64,000 nucleotides of DNA from Chloroflexia bacterium SDU3-3 (lineage in GTDB: Bacteria; Chloroflexota; Chloroflexia; Chloroflexales; Roseiflexaceae), in the NCBI GenBank assembly GCA_009268125.1, contig WBOU01000016.1, positions 91,045 to 155,044 of the forward strand, written 5' to 3'. The notes under the pieces were generated by a model. It had not been told where the DNA came from. It did not search any database and saw nothing but the letters and a program-made list of their open reading frames with translations. The stretch's first letter is position 1; every line of letters starts with the position of its first letter. Shown here in pieces: positions 15,816 to 24,059 of this stretch. The translations under genes were made by a program, and so were the position numbers.

Positions 15816-17348
15816 ATGGCACGGAACGACCTTCTCTCTCGTCGCAAATTCCTCAAGCTGGCGATGCTCTCCGGTGGCACCGCCGCCGCTGGCTCGCTCC
15901 TGGCTGCATGTGGCACATCCACGCCCGCCGCTAGCACCGCCGCCCCTGCCCAGGCCACCGCTGCGCCGGTAGCCAGCGCAGCAGCCGCCGAGGCCACCGC
16001 TGCGCCGGTAGCCAGCGCAGCAGCCACCGCCGAGGCCGCAGCGGGCGGGCTGCCCTTCACCGTGGCCGCCGACGCGCTCGACCCCTTCAAGCTGGCCACC
16101 GATGTCGAGGTGGATGGCGTGTTCTTCGCAGGCGGCTTCGGCGATGGCTACCTGAAGAACACCGGCACGTGGATGGAGCAGATCCACCCCGGCCTGAAGG
16201 TCAAGGTGCAGGGCATCCAGCAGGTCGGACCGCAGCTGCAGCCGCGCTTCGTGGCCGGCAACCCGCCGGATGTGGTGGGCAACAGCGGCGCGAACAACCT
16301 AGACACGGTGGGCCTGCTGAACGAGGGCCAGCTGCTCGACCTGAGCGCGCTGATGGACGCACCCTCGCTCGACACCCCCGGCAAGACCTTCAAGGAGACG
16401 CTCATCCCCGGCTCGCAGGATGACGGCGTGTACGAGGGCAAGCAGATGTACCTGAACATGGCCTACACCGTGTTCGGGCTCTGGTACTCGAAGACGGCCT
16501 TTGAGAAGGCGGGCTACACCTACCCCAAGACCTGGGCCGAGATGCTCACGCTCTGCGAGGACATCAAGAAGGGCGGCGTCGCGCCGTGGACCTACCAGGG
16601 TAAGTACCCCTACTACCTGCGCGAGTGGGTGCTGCCAACCCTGATCTACAAGAACGGCGGCAACGCCCCGCTGATCAAGATCGACAACCTAGAGGCCAGC
16701 GCCTGGTCCGACCCGTCGGTGGTGCAGGCCGTCGAGGATCTCTACGCGCTGTGGGACAAGGGCTACATCCTTGAGGGCACCGCCGGTATGACCCACACCG
16801 AGGCGCAGACCGCGTGGCTCCAGGGCAAGGCCTTCTTCATCCCCTCGGGCAACTGGCTTGAGAACGAGATGAAGACCACCACCCCCGCCGACTTCACTAT
16901 GGTGATCGGCGCGATCCCCGGCTACGCCGATGGCAAGGGCGATCAGAATGGCGTGCAGGCGGTCGGCGGTGAGCCGTTCTTCGTGCCTTCCAAGGGCGCG
17001 CACCCCCAGCACGGCCTAGAGTTCCTGCGCGTGATGCTCTCGAAGAACTCGGCCAAGTGGTTCGCCGAGAACGTCAGCTCGGTGATGCCGGTGCTGAACG
17101 GCACCGAGGGTGCGAACATCTCCGCTGGCATGCAGTCCTCGCTCGACCTGGCCAGCACGGCCAACGGCGCGATCGTGCGGCTGAACTACGGCACATGGTA
17201 TCGCCGCCTGTACGATGAGGGCGATGTCTACCTGGGCGAGCTGATGACGGGCGTGAAGAAGCCCGCCGACTTCATCCAGGCCATGCAGAGCCTAGCCGAC
17301 GAGATCGCCAAAGACCCCGACACCAAGAAGTACACCCGCTCGGCCTAG
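15816..17348 (+). CDS. Sugar-binding lipoprotein, second carbohydrate ABC importer
   Basis: A 510-aa family 1 solute-binding protein. The Tat motif SRRKFLK (residues 8-14) is followed by a hydrophobic stretch and the lipobox LLAAC. A low-complexity Ala/Thr/Pro linker contains a direct duplication: a 39-bp unit at 15957-15995 is repeated from 15996. The folded domain follows (FAGGFGDGYLKNTGTWMEQIHPG, later GNPPDVVG). AAAGGA lies upstream of the ATG. It is first in the operon with the permeases at 17483 and 18390. The sugar is unknown, because no glycosidase or kinase is linked. Confidence 0.9.
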   Translation: MARNDLLSRRKFLKLAMLSGGTAAAGSLLAACGTSTPAASTAAPAQATAAPVASAAAAEATAAPVASAAATAEAAAGGLPFTVAADALDPFKLATDVEVDGVFFAGGFGDGYLKNTGTWMEQIHPGLKVKVQGIQQVGPQLQPRFVAGNPPDVVGNSGANNLDTVGLLNEGQLLDLSALMDAPSLDTPGKTFKETLIPGSQDDGVYEGKQMYLNMAYTVFGLWYSKTAFEKAGYTYPKTWAEMLTLCEDIKKGGVAPWTYQGKYPYYLREWVLPTLIYKNGGNAPLIKIDNLEASAWSDPSVVQAVEDLYALWDKGYILEGTAGMTHTEAQTAWLQGKAFFIPSGNWLENEMKTTTPADFTMVIGAIPGYADGKGDQNGVQAVGGEPFFVPSKGAHPQHGLEFLRVMLSKNSAKWFAENVSSVMPVLNGTEGANISAGMQSSLDLASTANGAIVRLNYGTWYRRLYDEGDVYLGELMTGVKKPADFIQAMQSLADEIAKDPDTKKYTRSA

Positions 17349-17355
17349 CCGAGCA

Positions 17356-17391
17356 CGGGCGCGGCGGCCTGCCCCACCCCCGCCGCGCCCG
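17356..17391 (+). other. Intercistronic GC-rich hairpin in the second sugar operon
   Basis: CGGGCGCGGCGG (17356-17367) pairs perfectly with CCGCCGCGCCCG (17380-17391), with a 12-nt loop and no U-tract. It occupies the same position as the hairpin at 6609 and probably protects the binding-protein mRNA or reduces read-through. Confidence 0.6.
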
Positions 17392-17482
17392 CCTCCCAGC
17401 CGATTCCCACATGTCGCAGCGCCGATTCTGCGGCATACTCAACACAGCCATCTCGCTCCCAAAAGCCCCGCGCGGAGGTCGT

Positions 17483-18370
17483 ATGAACCAGGGTAAAAGA
17501 GGCCTGATTGTTTCTTTCCTCGCTGTCCCGCTGCTGCTGTACGGCGTGTTTGTGCTTGTGCCGTATATCGCCGCAATGGTGTTTGCCTTCACAAAATGGC
17601 GCGGCCTCTCGGCAAATATTTCATTTAATGGCATCAATAACTTTATCAAACTCTCGAATGACAGCAACTTCCTGAACGCCCTGAGCCACAACGGCGTCGC
17701 CCTGATCGTGCTGCCGGTGTGCATCGTGGGGCTAGCGCTGTTCTTCGCCTTCCTGTTCACGCAGGGCATCCGCTTCGCGCGCTTCTTCCGCATCACCTTC
17801 TTCTTTCCACAGGTTATGTCCACCGTGGTGGTGGCGGTGCTGTGGAGCTTCATCTTCCACCCCACCATCGGCCTGATCAACGGCACGGCCACCGCGCTGG
17901 GCATCAGCGGCCTGAAGGGCTTCCCCTGGCTTGGTAACGCTTCCACGGTCTTCCCCGCCGTGCTGGCGGTGACGATCTGGCAGGCCGTGGGCTTCTACAT
18001 GGTGATGTTTGTGGCCGGCATGCAGAACATCCCCACATCCTACTACGAGGCCGCCAAAATCGACGGGGCCACGCCCTGGGTGCTGTTCTGGCAGATCACC
18101 GTGCCGCTGCTGTGGGACACGCTGCGCACCGCAATCATCTTCCTGGCCGCCGGTGCGATGGACCTGTTCGCGCTGGTGAACGTGATGACCAACGGCTCGG
18201 GCGGGCCAAGCCGGGGGGCCGATGTGCTCTCGACCTACATGTACCAGACCGCCTTCACCCGCAGCGAGTTCGGCTACGCCTCGGCCATGGGCTTGGTGCT
18301 GCTGCTGATCGTGCTGGGCATCTCGCTGGTGAGCATGCGCCTCACCGCCCGCGACTCGCTTGAGTTCTAA
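17483..18370 (+). CDS. Carbohydrate ABC transporter permease, MalF type
   Basis: A 295-aa protein with six predicted membrane helices and the EAA loop YEAAKIDGATPWVLFWQITVPLL that contacts the ATPase. The ATG at 17483 is preceded by GGAGG at 5 nt. An upstream in-frame ATG at 17411 would add 24 residues unlike a permease and is rejected. It is co-transcribed with its MalG-type partner 19 nt downstream. Confidence 0.9.
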   Translation: MNQGKRGLIVSFLAVPLLLYGVFVLVPYIAAMVFAFTKWRGLSANISFNGINNFIKLSNDSNFLNALSHNGVALIVLPVCIVGLALFFAFLFTQGIRFARFFRITFFFPQVMSTVVVAVLWSFIFHPTIGLINGTATALGISGLKGFPWLGNASTVFPAVLAVTIWQAVGFYMVMFVAGMQNIPTSYYEAAKIDGATPWVLFWQITVPLLWDTLRTAIIFLAAGAMDLFALVNVMTNGSGGPSRGADVLSTYMYQTAFTRSEFGYASAMGLVLLLIVLGISLVSMRLTARDSLEF

Positions 18371-18389
18371 CCCCGAGGAGCAACCCGGT

Positions 18390-19304
18390 ATGGCTATCAT
18401 CACCAAATCCCAGCAGAAATCCCCTGCCCCCGCGATCGCCTCGGGGCGAGTCAGCCCCATCGCTCTCATCGGCAAGATCTTGCTCTACGCCGTGCTGGCC
18501 GCCTGGGCGGTGGCCGTGATCTTCCCGATGGGCTGGGCCGTGCTCAGCTCGCTGAAGAGCGACCAGGAGATCTTCTTCAGCCCGTGGTCCATGCCCCAGC
18601 AGCTGCTGTTCGAGAACTTCGCCCGCGCGTGGACCAAGGCCCAGCTGGGCGCGTATGTGGGCAACACCCTGCTGGTGATGGTGCCCGCGCTGTTCTTCAC
18701 GCTGCTGCTCTCGGCCATGGTGGCCTATGTGCTGGCCCGCTTCGAGTTCTTTGGCCGCGACGTGATCTTCTACACCTTCCTGATCGGCATGACCTTCCCG
18801 ATCTTCCTGGGCCTGGTGCCGCTGTACTTCGTGATGCAGAGCCTGCGCATGCTCAACTCGTTCTTCGGGCTCATCCTGGTGTACATCGCCTACTCGCTGC
18901 CATTCACGGTGTTCTTCCTCACCAGCTTCTTCCGCACCCTGCCCAAGGAGCTGGCCGAGGCCGCCACGATCGACGGCGCAAACCAGTACCAGATCTTCTT
19001 CAAGGTGATGCTGCCGCTGGCCCAGCCCGGCCTAGTGACGGTGGGCATCTTCAACTTCCTGGGCATGTGGAACCAGTATATCCTGCCCAACGCGCTGATG
19101 AACAACGCCGGGCTGGATGACGGCCAGACGCGCTACGTGCTCTCGCAGGGCCTCTACTACCTGCAGAACCAGCAGCAGTACTCCAACGACTGGAGCGGCC
19201 TGTTCGCCGCCGTGACGATCGTGATGATCCCCACGCTGGTGGTCTACATCATCTTCAACGAGCAGATCCAGAAGGGCCTCACGGCTGGCGCGATCAAGGG
19301 CTAG
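18390..19304 (+). CDS. Carbohydrate ABC transporter permease, MalG type
   Basis: A 304-aa inner-membrane permease. The N-terminal cytoplasmic tail is rich in Lys, Ser and Pro. Six helices follow, with the EAA loop LAEAATIDGANQYQIFFKVMLPLA. I chose the ATG at 18390 with GAGGAG upstream over an in-frame TTG at 18360. The operon lacks an ATPase, like the first sugar operon. A hairpin (19345-19368) follows the stop. Confidence 0.9.
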   Translation: MAIITKSQQKSPAPAIASGRVSPIALIGKILLYAVLAAWAVAVIFPMGWAVLSSLKSDQEIFFSPWSMPQQLLFENFARAWTKAQLGAYVGNTLLVMVPALFFTLLLSAMVAYVLARFEFFGRDVIFYTFLIGMTFPIFLGLVPLYFVMQSLRMLNSFFGLILVYIAYSLPFTVFFLTSFFRTLPKELAEAATIDGANQYQIFFKVMLPLAQPGLVTVGIFNFLGMWNQYILPNALMNNAGLDDGQTRYVLSQGLYYLQNQQQYSNDWSGLFAAVTIVMIPTLVVYIIFNEQIQKGLTAGAIKG

Positions 19305-19344
19305 GCGCACATCCGCACCGCGCCGCTGCCTCGTATCTCCACCA

Positions 19345-19368
19345 AGGGCGCAGATCTCGCTGCGCCCT
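19345..19368 (+). terminator. Hairpin after the second sugar operon
   Basis: AGGGCGCAG (19345-19353) pairs with CTGCGCCCT (19360-19368). It has no T-tract, so it is only a possible terminator. Confidence 0.45.
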
Positions 19369-19394
19369 GCCCCGTGTAGAGAGAGCGAGCAGGA

Positions 19395-20858
19395 ATGCCC
19401 ACCCACATCCACTGGTTCCGCCGCGACCTGCGGCTGGCCAACAACCCCGCGCTCAGCGCCGCCGCCCGCGAGTCCGGCGGGGCCGTCATCCCAGTGTTCA
19501 TCCTCGACCACGCGCTGCTGCGCCCCGAGAAGGCCGCCCCGGCGCGGGTGCAGTTCCTGATCGAGTCGCTGGCGGCGCTGGATGCGGCGCTGCGCCAGCG
19601 CGGCAGCGCCCTGGTGGTGCGCCAGGGCGACCCGGCCAGCGCCCTGGCCCAGCTGGCCGCCGAGCACCATGCCAGCGCGGTCTTCTTCAACCGCGACTAC
19701 ACGCCCTACGCCCGCTCGCGCGACGCATGCGTGGCCCAGGTGCTGGGCGAGCGCGGCATCCCCGCGCGCAGCTTCGCCGACCAGGGCCTAATCGAGCCGC
19801 CCGACCTGCTCACCAAGGGCGGCACGCCCTACACGGTGTTCACGCCCTACTACCGCCAGTGGCGGCCCCAGGCCGAGCATAGCCTGGCCGCCCCGCTGCC
19901 CGCCCCGGCGGCGCTGGCCGCGCTGCCGCCAGGCTGCGACCACGGTCACATCCCCACGCTGGCCGAGCTGGGCCACGCGCCCGTGGCGCGGCCCACGCGC
20001 GGCGGCGAGGGCGCGGCCCTGGCCCAGCTGGCCCATTTCACCGATCTGGACAACCCGCACGGCATCGCCCACTACGCCAGCCAGCGCGACACCCTAGCGC
20101 TGCCCGCCACATCGCAGCTCTCGGCCCACCTGCACCTAGGCTGCGTGGATGGCCCCACCTGCATGCGCGCCGCGCTAGAGGCCGCCCAGTGCGCCGCGCC
20201 CGCTGCGGCCCCCCAGATCGAGAGCTGGGTGCGCCAGCTGGCCTGGCGCGACTTCTACACCCAGATCCTCTGGCACCACCCTCACGTGCGGCGCGGCGCG
20301 TTCCGCCGCCAGTACGACACGATCGCGTGGGAGAACAGCCCCCAGCTGTTCCAGGCCTGGTGCGAGGGCCGCACTGGCTACCCGATCGTGGATGCGGCCA
20401 TGCGCCAGCTGCGCGACGAGAGCTGGATGCACAACCGCGCCCGCATGATCGCCGCATCATTCCTAGTAAAAGATCTGCTGATCGACTGGCGCTGGGGCGA
20501 GGCCTTCTTCTTCCGCCACCTGCTGGATGGCGACCTGGCCAACAACAACGGCGGATGGCAGTGGGCGGCGGGCACCGGCACCGACGCGCAGCCCTACTTC
20601 CGCATCTTCAACCCCACCAGCCAGGGCCAGAAGTTCGACCCCGACGGGGCCTACGTGCGCCGCCACGTGCCCGAGCTGGCCAGCCTGCCCAGCGACTACA
20701 TCCACCAGCCCTGGGCCATGCCGCCCGCGCTCGCGCGCGAGCTTGGCTTCCAGATCGGCAAAACCTACCCCGCGCCCGTGGTCGACCACGCCGCCCAGCG
20801 CCCGCGCGCCATCGCGCTCTACCATGTGACCGGCAACCAAAACAGCCACGAACTGTAG
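19395..20858 (+). CDS. phrB: Deoxyribodipyrimidine photolyase (cryptochrome/photolyase family)
   Basis: A 487-aa flavoprotein that splits UV-induced cyclobutane pyrimidine dimers using light. The N-terminal alpha/beta domain starts HIHWFRRDLRLANNPAL. The C-terminal FAD domain has WVRQLAWRDFYTQIL, the signature HNRARMIAASFLVKDLLIDWR, the GDLANNNGGWQWAAGTGTDA block that binds FAD, and FNPTSQGQKFDPDG. The length and all motifs fit a class I CPD photolyase; a cryptochrome role is less likely. It begins 90 nt after the sugar operon and is probably transcribed separately. Confidence 0.92.
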   Translation: MPTHIHWFRRDLRLANNPALSAAARESGGAVIPVFILDHALLRPEKAAPARVQFLIESLAALDAALRQRGSALVVRQGDPASALAQLAAEHHASAVFFNRDYTPYARSRDACVAQVLGERGIPARSFADQGLIEPPDLLTKGGTPYTVFTPYYRQWRPQAEHSLAAPLPAPAALAALPPGCDHGHIPTLAELGHAPVARPTRGGEGAALAQLAHFTDLDNPHGIAHYASQRDTLALPATSQLSAHLHLGCVDGPTCMRAALEAAQCAAPAAAPQIESWVRQLAWRDFYTQILWHHPHVRRGAFRRQYDTIAWENSPQLFQAWCEGRTGYPIVDAAMRQLRDESWMHNRARMIAASFLVKDLLIDWRWGEAFFFRHLLDGDLANNNGGWQWAAGTGTDAQPYFRIFNPTSQGQKFDPDGAYVRRHVPELASLPSDYIHQPWAMPPALARELGFQIGKTYPAPVVDHAAQRPRAIALYHVTGNQNSHEL

Positions 20859-20876
20859 CCATATCACATCTCGTGG

Positions 20877-20905
20877 TTGCGATTTTCAACGTCCAGTGCT
20901 ATAGT
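20877..20905 (+). promoter_or_regulatory. Sigma-70-type promoter ahead of the NYN protein gene
   Basis: TTGCGA (20877-20882) and TATAGT (20900-20905) are separated by exactly 17 bp. A transcript would begin near 20912, giving a leader of about 385 nt before the gene at 21298. I recognise no known RNA family in that 440-bp gap. Confidence 0.6.
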
Positions 20906-21297
20906 AAGCGCGAAACTGGCGGCAGAAAGCGATAGGGGCGCTCCAACCACAGTTTTATCAGGATCTCAAGAACCTAAACAAGTGGGGCTGGCACGCCGAC
21001 GATAGACACCCCGGCAGTGCGCCCACCCTGGCATGTCTCGATGTGAGCCGCACCATACCCTGTGCATCTGCAACAGGCGTACCGTGTTGGCCGCCACATC
21101 CCATGCTCTGGGCGTGCGCGAGATGCACTGGGGTTTCTAGGGCACATGGCAAGCATGGTAGCGCAGCATATGGCTTTGGAATGGCACATGTCCATCCCTG
21201 GCCTCCGCGACACCACACCGAGCAAGGTACGCTCGCCACACCCGCCCACGGCACCAGCATGCCCGCTCATGTTGACAAGGAGCGAAGTACACAACCA

Positions 21298-23337
21298 ATG
21301 CCGAATGACTCACATCGCCCGGATGTTGCGGTCTTCATCGACTTCGAAAACGTCTACGTCAGTGTTCGCGACAAACTTGACGCCAACCCCAACTTCGAAT
21401 CGATCATGGATCGCTGCGAGGATCTAGGCCGCGTGGTGATTGCCCGCGCCTACGCCGACTGGTACCGCTACCCTCGCGTCACAAGTGCGTTGTACGCCAA
21501 CAGCATCGAGCCGATGTACGTGCCGACCTACTATTACGATCGCGAGATGGGCCGCACCGGCCGCCCGATCAAAAATAGCGTCGACATGAACCTCTGCGTC
21601 GATGCGATGAAAACCCTTTACACCAACCCCAACATCGAGAAATTTGTGCTCGCCACCGGCGACCGCGACTTCATCCCGCTCGTGAACACCATCCGCCAGC
21701 AGGGCAAGGATGTGATCGTGATCGGCATCGGCGGCGCGGCCTCGGCCCACCTGGCCCAGAGCGCCGACGAGTTCATCTTCTACGAGGCGCTGGTCGGCAA
21801 GAAGACCGGCGGCACGATCGACGATGTGCCGCGCGCCAAGATGCCCGAGAAGGGCCGCGAGGGCTACGAGCACAGCAGCAGCAGCAACAGCGAGGACGCC
21901 CCGACGCCCCCTCGCCGTGGCGAGCGCGAGAACAGCCGCCCCAACGAGCGCGAGCACAGCGCGCCCACCCCGGCGGTCAGCGTGCCCACCCCTGCTCCCG
22001 CCGAGCCAGCCCAGCCCGACATCTACGACACGTTGGTCAAGGCCATCCACCTTGCCCGCGAGCGCGGCTACGTCTGCTCGTTCGGCTCGCTCAAGCTGCT
22101 GATGAAGGAGCTGATGGGCGGCGATTTCAAAGAGAGCCGCTACAAGGATGTCCAGGGCCGTCCGTTCGCCAAGTTCAAGGACTTTGTGCTAGAGGGCGAG
22201 CGCCGTGGCCGCGTGCAGGTGTTCACCAACGGCACCGTGAACGAGGTGTTCCTGCCCGGCGAGGATCCCTACAAGCTCTCGCAGTTCGCCGCCGAGCTGA
22301 AGGTGGATGCCGACACTGACCTGCCGACCGTGGAGGCCACCACGGTGCCCACCACCGACCAGCGCGGCGAGCGCGCTGGCTCCACCGGACGCCGCCGCCG
22401 CCGCCGCCGCCCCAGCCGCCAGTCGGACCGCAACGGCGATGGCAGCTTCGAGGATGCCACCGAGGAGTTCGAGGCCGAGTCGCTGGAGAGCGCCACGCTG
22501 CCCGAGCTGCCCGAGCTGCCCAGCGATTCCCGCTCCGACGAGGTCTTCGAGGAGCTGCTGGAGCGGATCGAGACCGAGGACGCACGCCTCGCCCAGGCCG
22601 CCGAGGAGCAGCCCGCAGCCGAGGAGCAGCCCGTGGCCGAGGCCGCAGCGCCCGCAGCCGAGGAGCAGCCCGAGGCCGCAGCGCCCGCAGCCGAGGAGCA
22701 GCCCACGCTGCCTACCCGCCCCTTCGAGGAGGGCGACTGGGCGTTCCTGCGCACGGTGATCAGCGCCTACGGCAAGCCCGCATCCTTCGCGCAGATCCAC
22801 GATCTGCTGCGCGGGGCGCGCAATCAGCAGAGCATCACCCGCACCAACGAGGAGCTGCGCTCGCTCGTGAAGCAGGCGATCAACAACGGCCTGCTGCTGC
22901 GCCAGGGCAAGGGCAACCGCATCTCGTATCGGCTCGGCGAGGCCGCGCCCCTTGTGGCCGAGGCCGCCCCTGAGTCGAATGATCTGGTCTCGGTGATCGA
23001 TCAGGCCGCCGAGGAGACGCCCAGCGCCGACCAGGTCGAGCCAGCCGCCGAGCGGGCCCAGCCCGAGGTAGCCGCCGAGGTCGCAGCGCCCAAGCGCTCC
23101 ACGCGGCGGCGCAAGGCGGCCCCCAAGGCCGAGCCAGCGCCCGAGGCCGTAGCGCCCGAGCCAGCCGCCCCCGAGGAGCCAAAGGCCGCACCCAAGCGCT
23201 CCACACGCCGCAAGGCGGCCCCCAAGGCCGAGCCAGCGCCCGAGGCCGCAGCGCCCGAGCCAGCCGCCCCCGAGGAGCCAAAGGCCGCACCCAAGCGCTC
23301 CACGCGGCGGCGCAAGCCCACGGCGACCGAGGAGTAG
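21298..23337 (+). CDS. NYN-domain (PIN-like, LabA/DUF88) protein with basic repeat tail
   Basis: A 679-aa protein. Residues 9-155 form a NYN domain, a PIN-like nuclease fold, with the acidic residues expected for metal binding: Asp15 in FIDFEN, Asp96 and Asp102 in NSVDMNLCVDAM, and Asp122/Asp124 in TGDRDF. An OST-HTH/LOTUS-like winged helix probably covers about 240-325 and a second about 475-540. Between them is an Arg-rich patch (GRRRRRRRPSRQ). The tail repeats a roughly 40-residue unit of KRSTRR, KAAPKAEPAPEA and PEEPKAAPKR, resembling RNA-binding tails. This suggests an RNA-directed nuclease or RNA-binding regulator; the target is unknown. AAGGAG is unusually far (about 15 nt) from the chosen ATG. 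An in-frame start 45 nt earlier (MPAHVDK) is the alternative. Confidence 0.8.
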   Translation: MPNDSHRPDVAVFIDFENVYVSVRDKLDANPNFESIMDRCEDLGRVVIARAYADWYRYPRVTSALYANSIEPMYVPTYYYDREMGRTGRPIKNSVDMNLCVDAMKTLYTNPNIEKFVLATGDRDFIPLVNTIRQQGKDVIVIGIGGAASAHLAQSADEFIFYEALVGKKTGGTIDDVPRAKMPEKGREGYEHSSSSNSEDAPTPPRRGERENSRPNEREHSAPTPAVSVPTPAPAEPAQPDIYDTLVKAIHLARERGYVCSFGSLKLLMKELMGGDFKESRYKDVQGRPFAKFKDFVLEGERRGRVQVFTNGTVNEVFLPGEDPYKLSQFAAELKVDADTDLPTVEATTVPTTDQRGERAGSTGRRRRRRRPSRQSDRNGDGSFEDATEEFEAESLESATLPELPELPSDSRSDEVFEELLERIETEDARLAQAAEEQPAAEEQPVAEAAAPAAEEQPEAAAPAAEEQPTLPTRPFEEGDWAFLRTVISAYGKPASFAQIHDLLRGARNQQSITRTNEELRSLVKQAINNGLLLRQGKGNRISYRLGEAAPLVAEAAPESNDLVSVIDQAAEETPSADQVEPAAERAQPEVAAEVAAPKRSTRRRKAAPKAEPAPEAVAPEPAAPEEPKAAPKRSTRRKAAPKAEPAPEAAAPEPAAPEEPKAAPKRSTRRRKPTATEE

Positions 23338-23348
23338 GAATAGACGGC

Positions 23349-23373
23349 GGGGGCGGCCTCATACGCCGCCCCC
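23349..23373 (+). terminator. Terminator after the NYN gene
   Basis: GGGGGCGGC pairs with GCCGCCCCC around a 7-nt loop and is followed by TTT. Confidence 0.7.
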
Positions 23374-23405
23374 TTTATGCGTAGCCTAGCCAAAAGAGCG
23401 CAAGC

Positions 23406-24059
23406 ATGCGAACCGAGGGCATCGTCAAAATCTGTGGAGTGCGCACCATCGAGCACGCGCTGGCCGCCGCCCAGGCCGGGGCCGACATGATCGGGCTGGT
23501 CTTCGCGCCCTCGCGGCGGCAGATCAGCCCCGAGCAGGCCGCCCAGATCGCCAGCGACCTGCGGGCCAGCGGCGTGGCTGTGCCGCTGCTGGTGGGCCTG
23601 TTCGTCAATGCCGCGCCCGAGGAGATCGCCCGCACGGCCCAGCTGTGCGGCCTCGACCTCATCCAGCTGAGCGGCGACGAGCGGCCCGACGTGCTGGCCC
23701 AGCTGCCGCCGCTGCCCGTGCTCAAGTCGCTGCGGCTGGCCGATGACCACGGCGAGGCCGCATGGCTCGATCTGTCGCCCGAATACTTCACGCCGCTAGT
23801 GGATGCCCACGTGCCGGGCAGCTACGGCGGCACCGGCGCAATGGCTAACTGGCAGCGCGCGGCGACGCTGGCGCGCATCCGCCCGATCATGCTGGCCGGG
23901 GGGCTTTCGCCCGCCAACGTGGCCCAGGCGATCGCCCTGGTGCAGCCCTGGGCCGTGGATGTGAGCAGCGGTGTCGAGCAGGATGGCCAGAAGAGCAGCG
24001 AGCTGATCCGCAGCTTTGTGTCCAACGCGCGGCAGGCCGCCTGGCAGGCTCAGCCGTGA
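23406..24059 (+). CDS. trpF: Phosphoribosylanthranilate isomerase
   Basis: A 217-aa TIM-barrel enzyme that converts N-(5-phosphoribosyl)anthranilate to CdRP in tryptophan synthesis. It starts with the signature VKICGVRTIEHALAAAQAGADMIGLVFAPSRR, with the catalytic Cys in KICG. It ends with LAGGLSPANVAQAI and VDVSSGVEQ, where the catalytic Asp and the phosphate-binding residues lie. The length is normal. No other trp gene is linked. Its TGA overlaps the GTG of the next gene (GTGA). Confidence 0.95.
   Translation: MRTEGIVKICGVRTIEHALAAAQAGADMIGLVFAPSRRQISPEQAAQIASDLRASGVAVPLLVGLFVNAAPEEIARTAQLCGLDLIQLSGDERPDVLAQLPPLPVLKSLRLADDHGEAAWLDLSPEYFTPLVDAHVPGSYGGTGAMANWQRAATLARIRPIMLAGGLSPANVAQAIALVQPWAVDVSSGVEQDGQKSSELIRSFVSNARQAAWQAQP

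Noticed and set aside
20912..21297. Known stable RNA (RNase P, tmRNA, 6S) in the NYN gene leader
   Set aside because: None of their conserved cores could be found; it is left as an unexplained leader.
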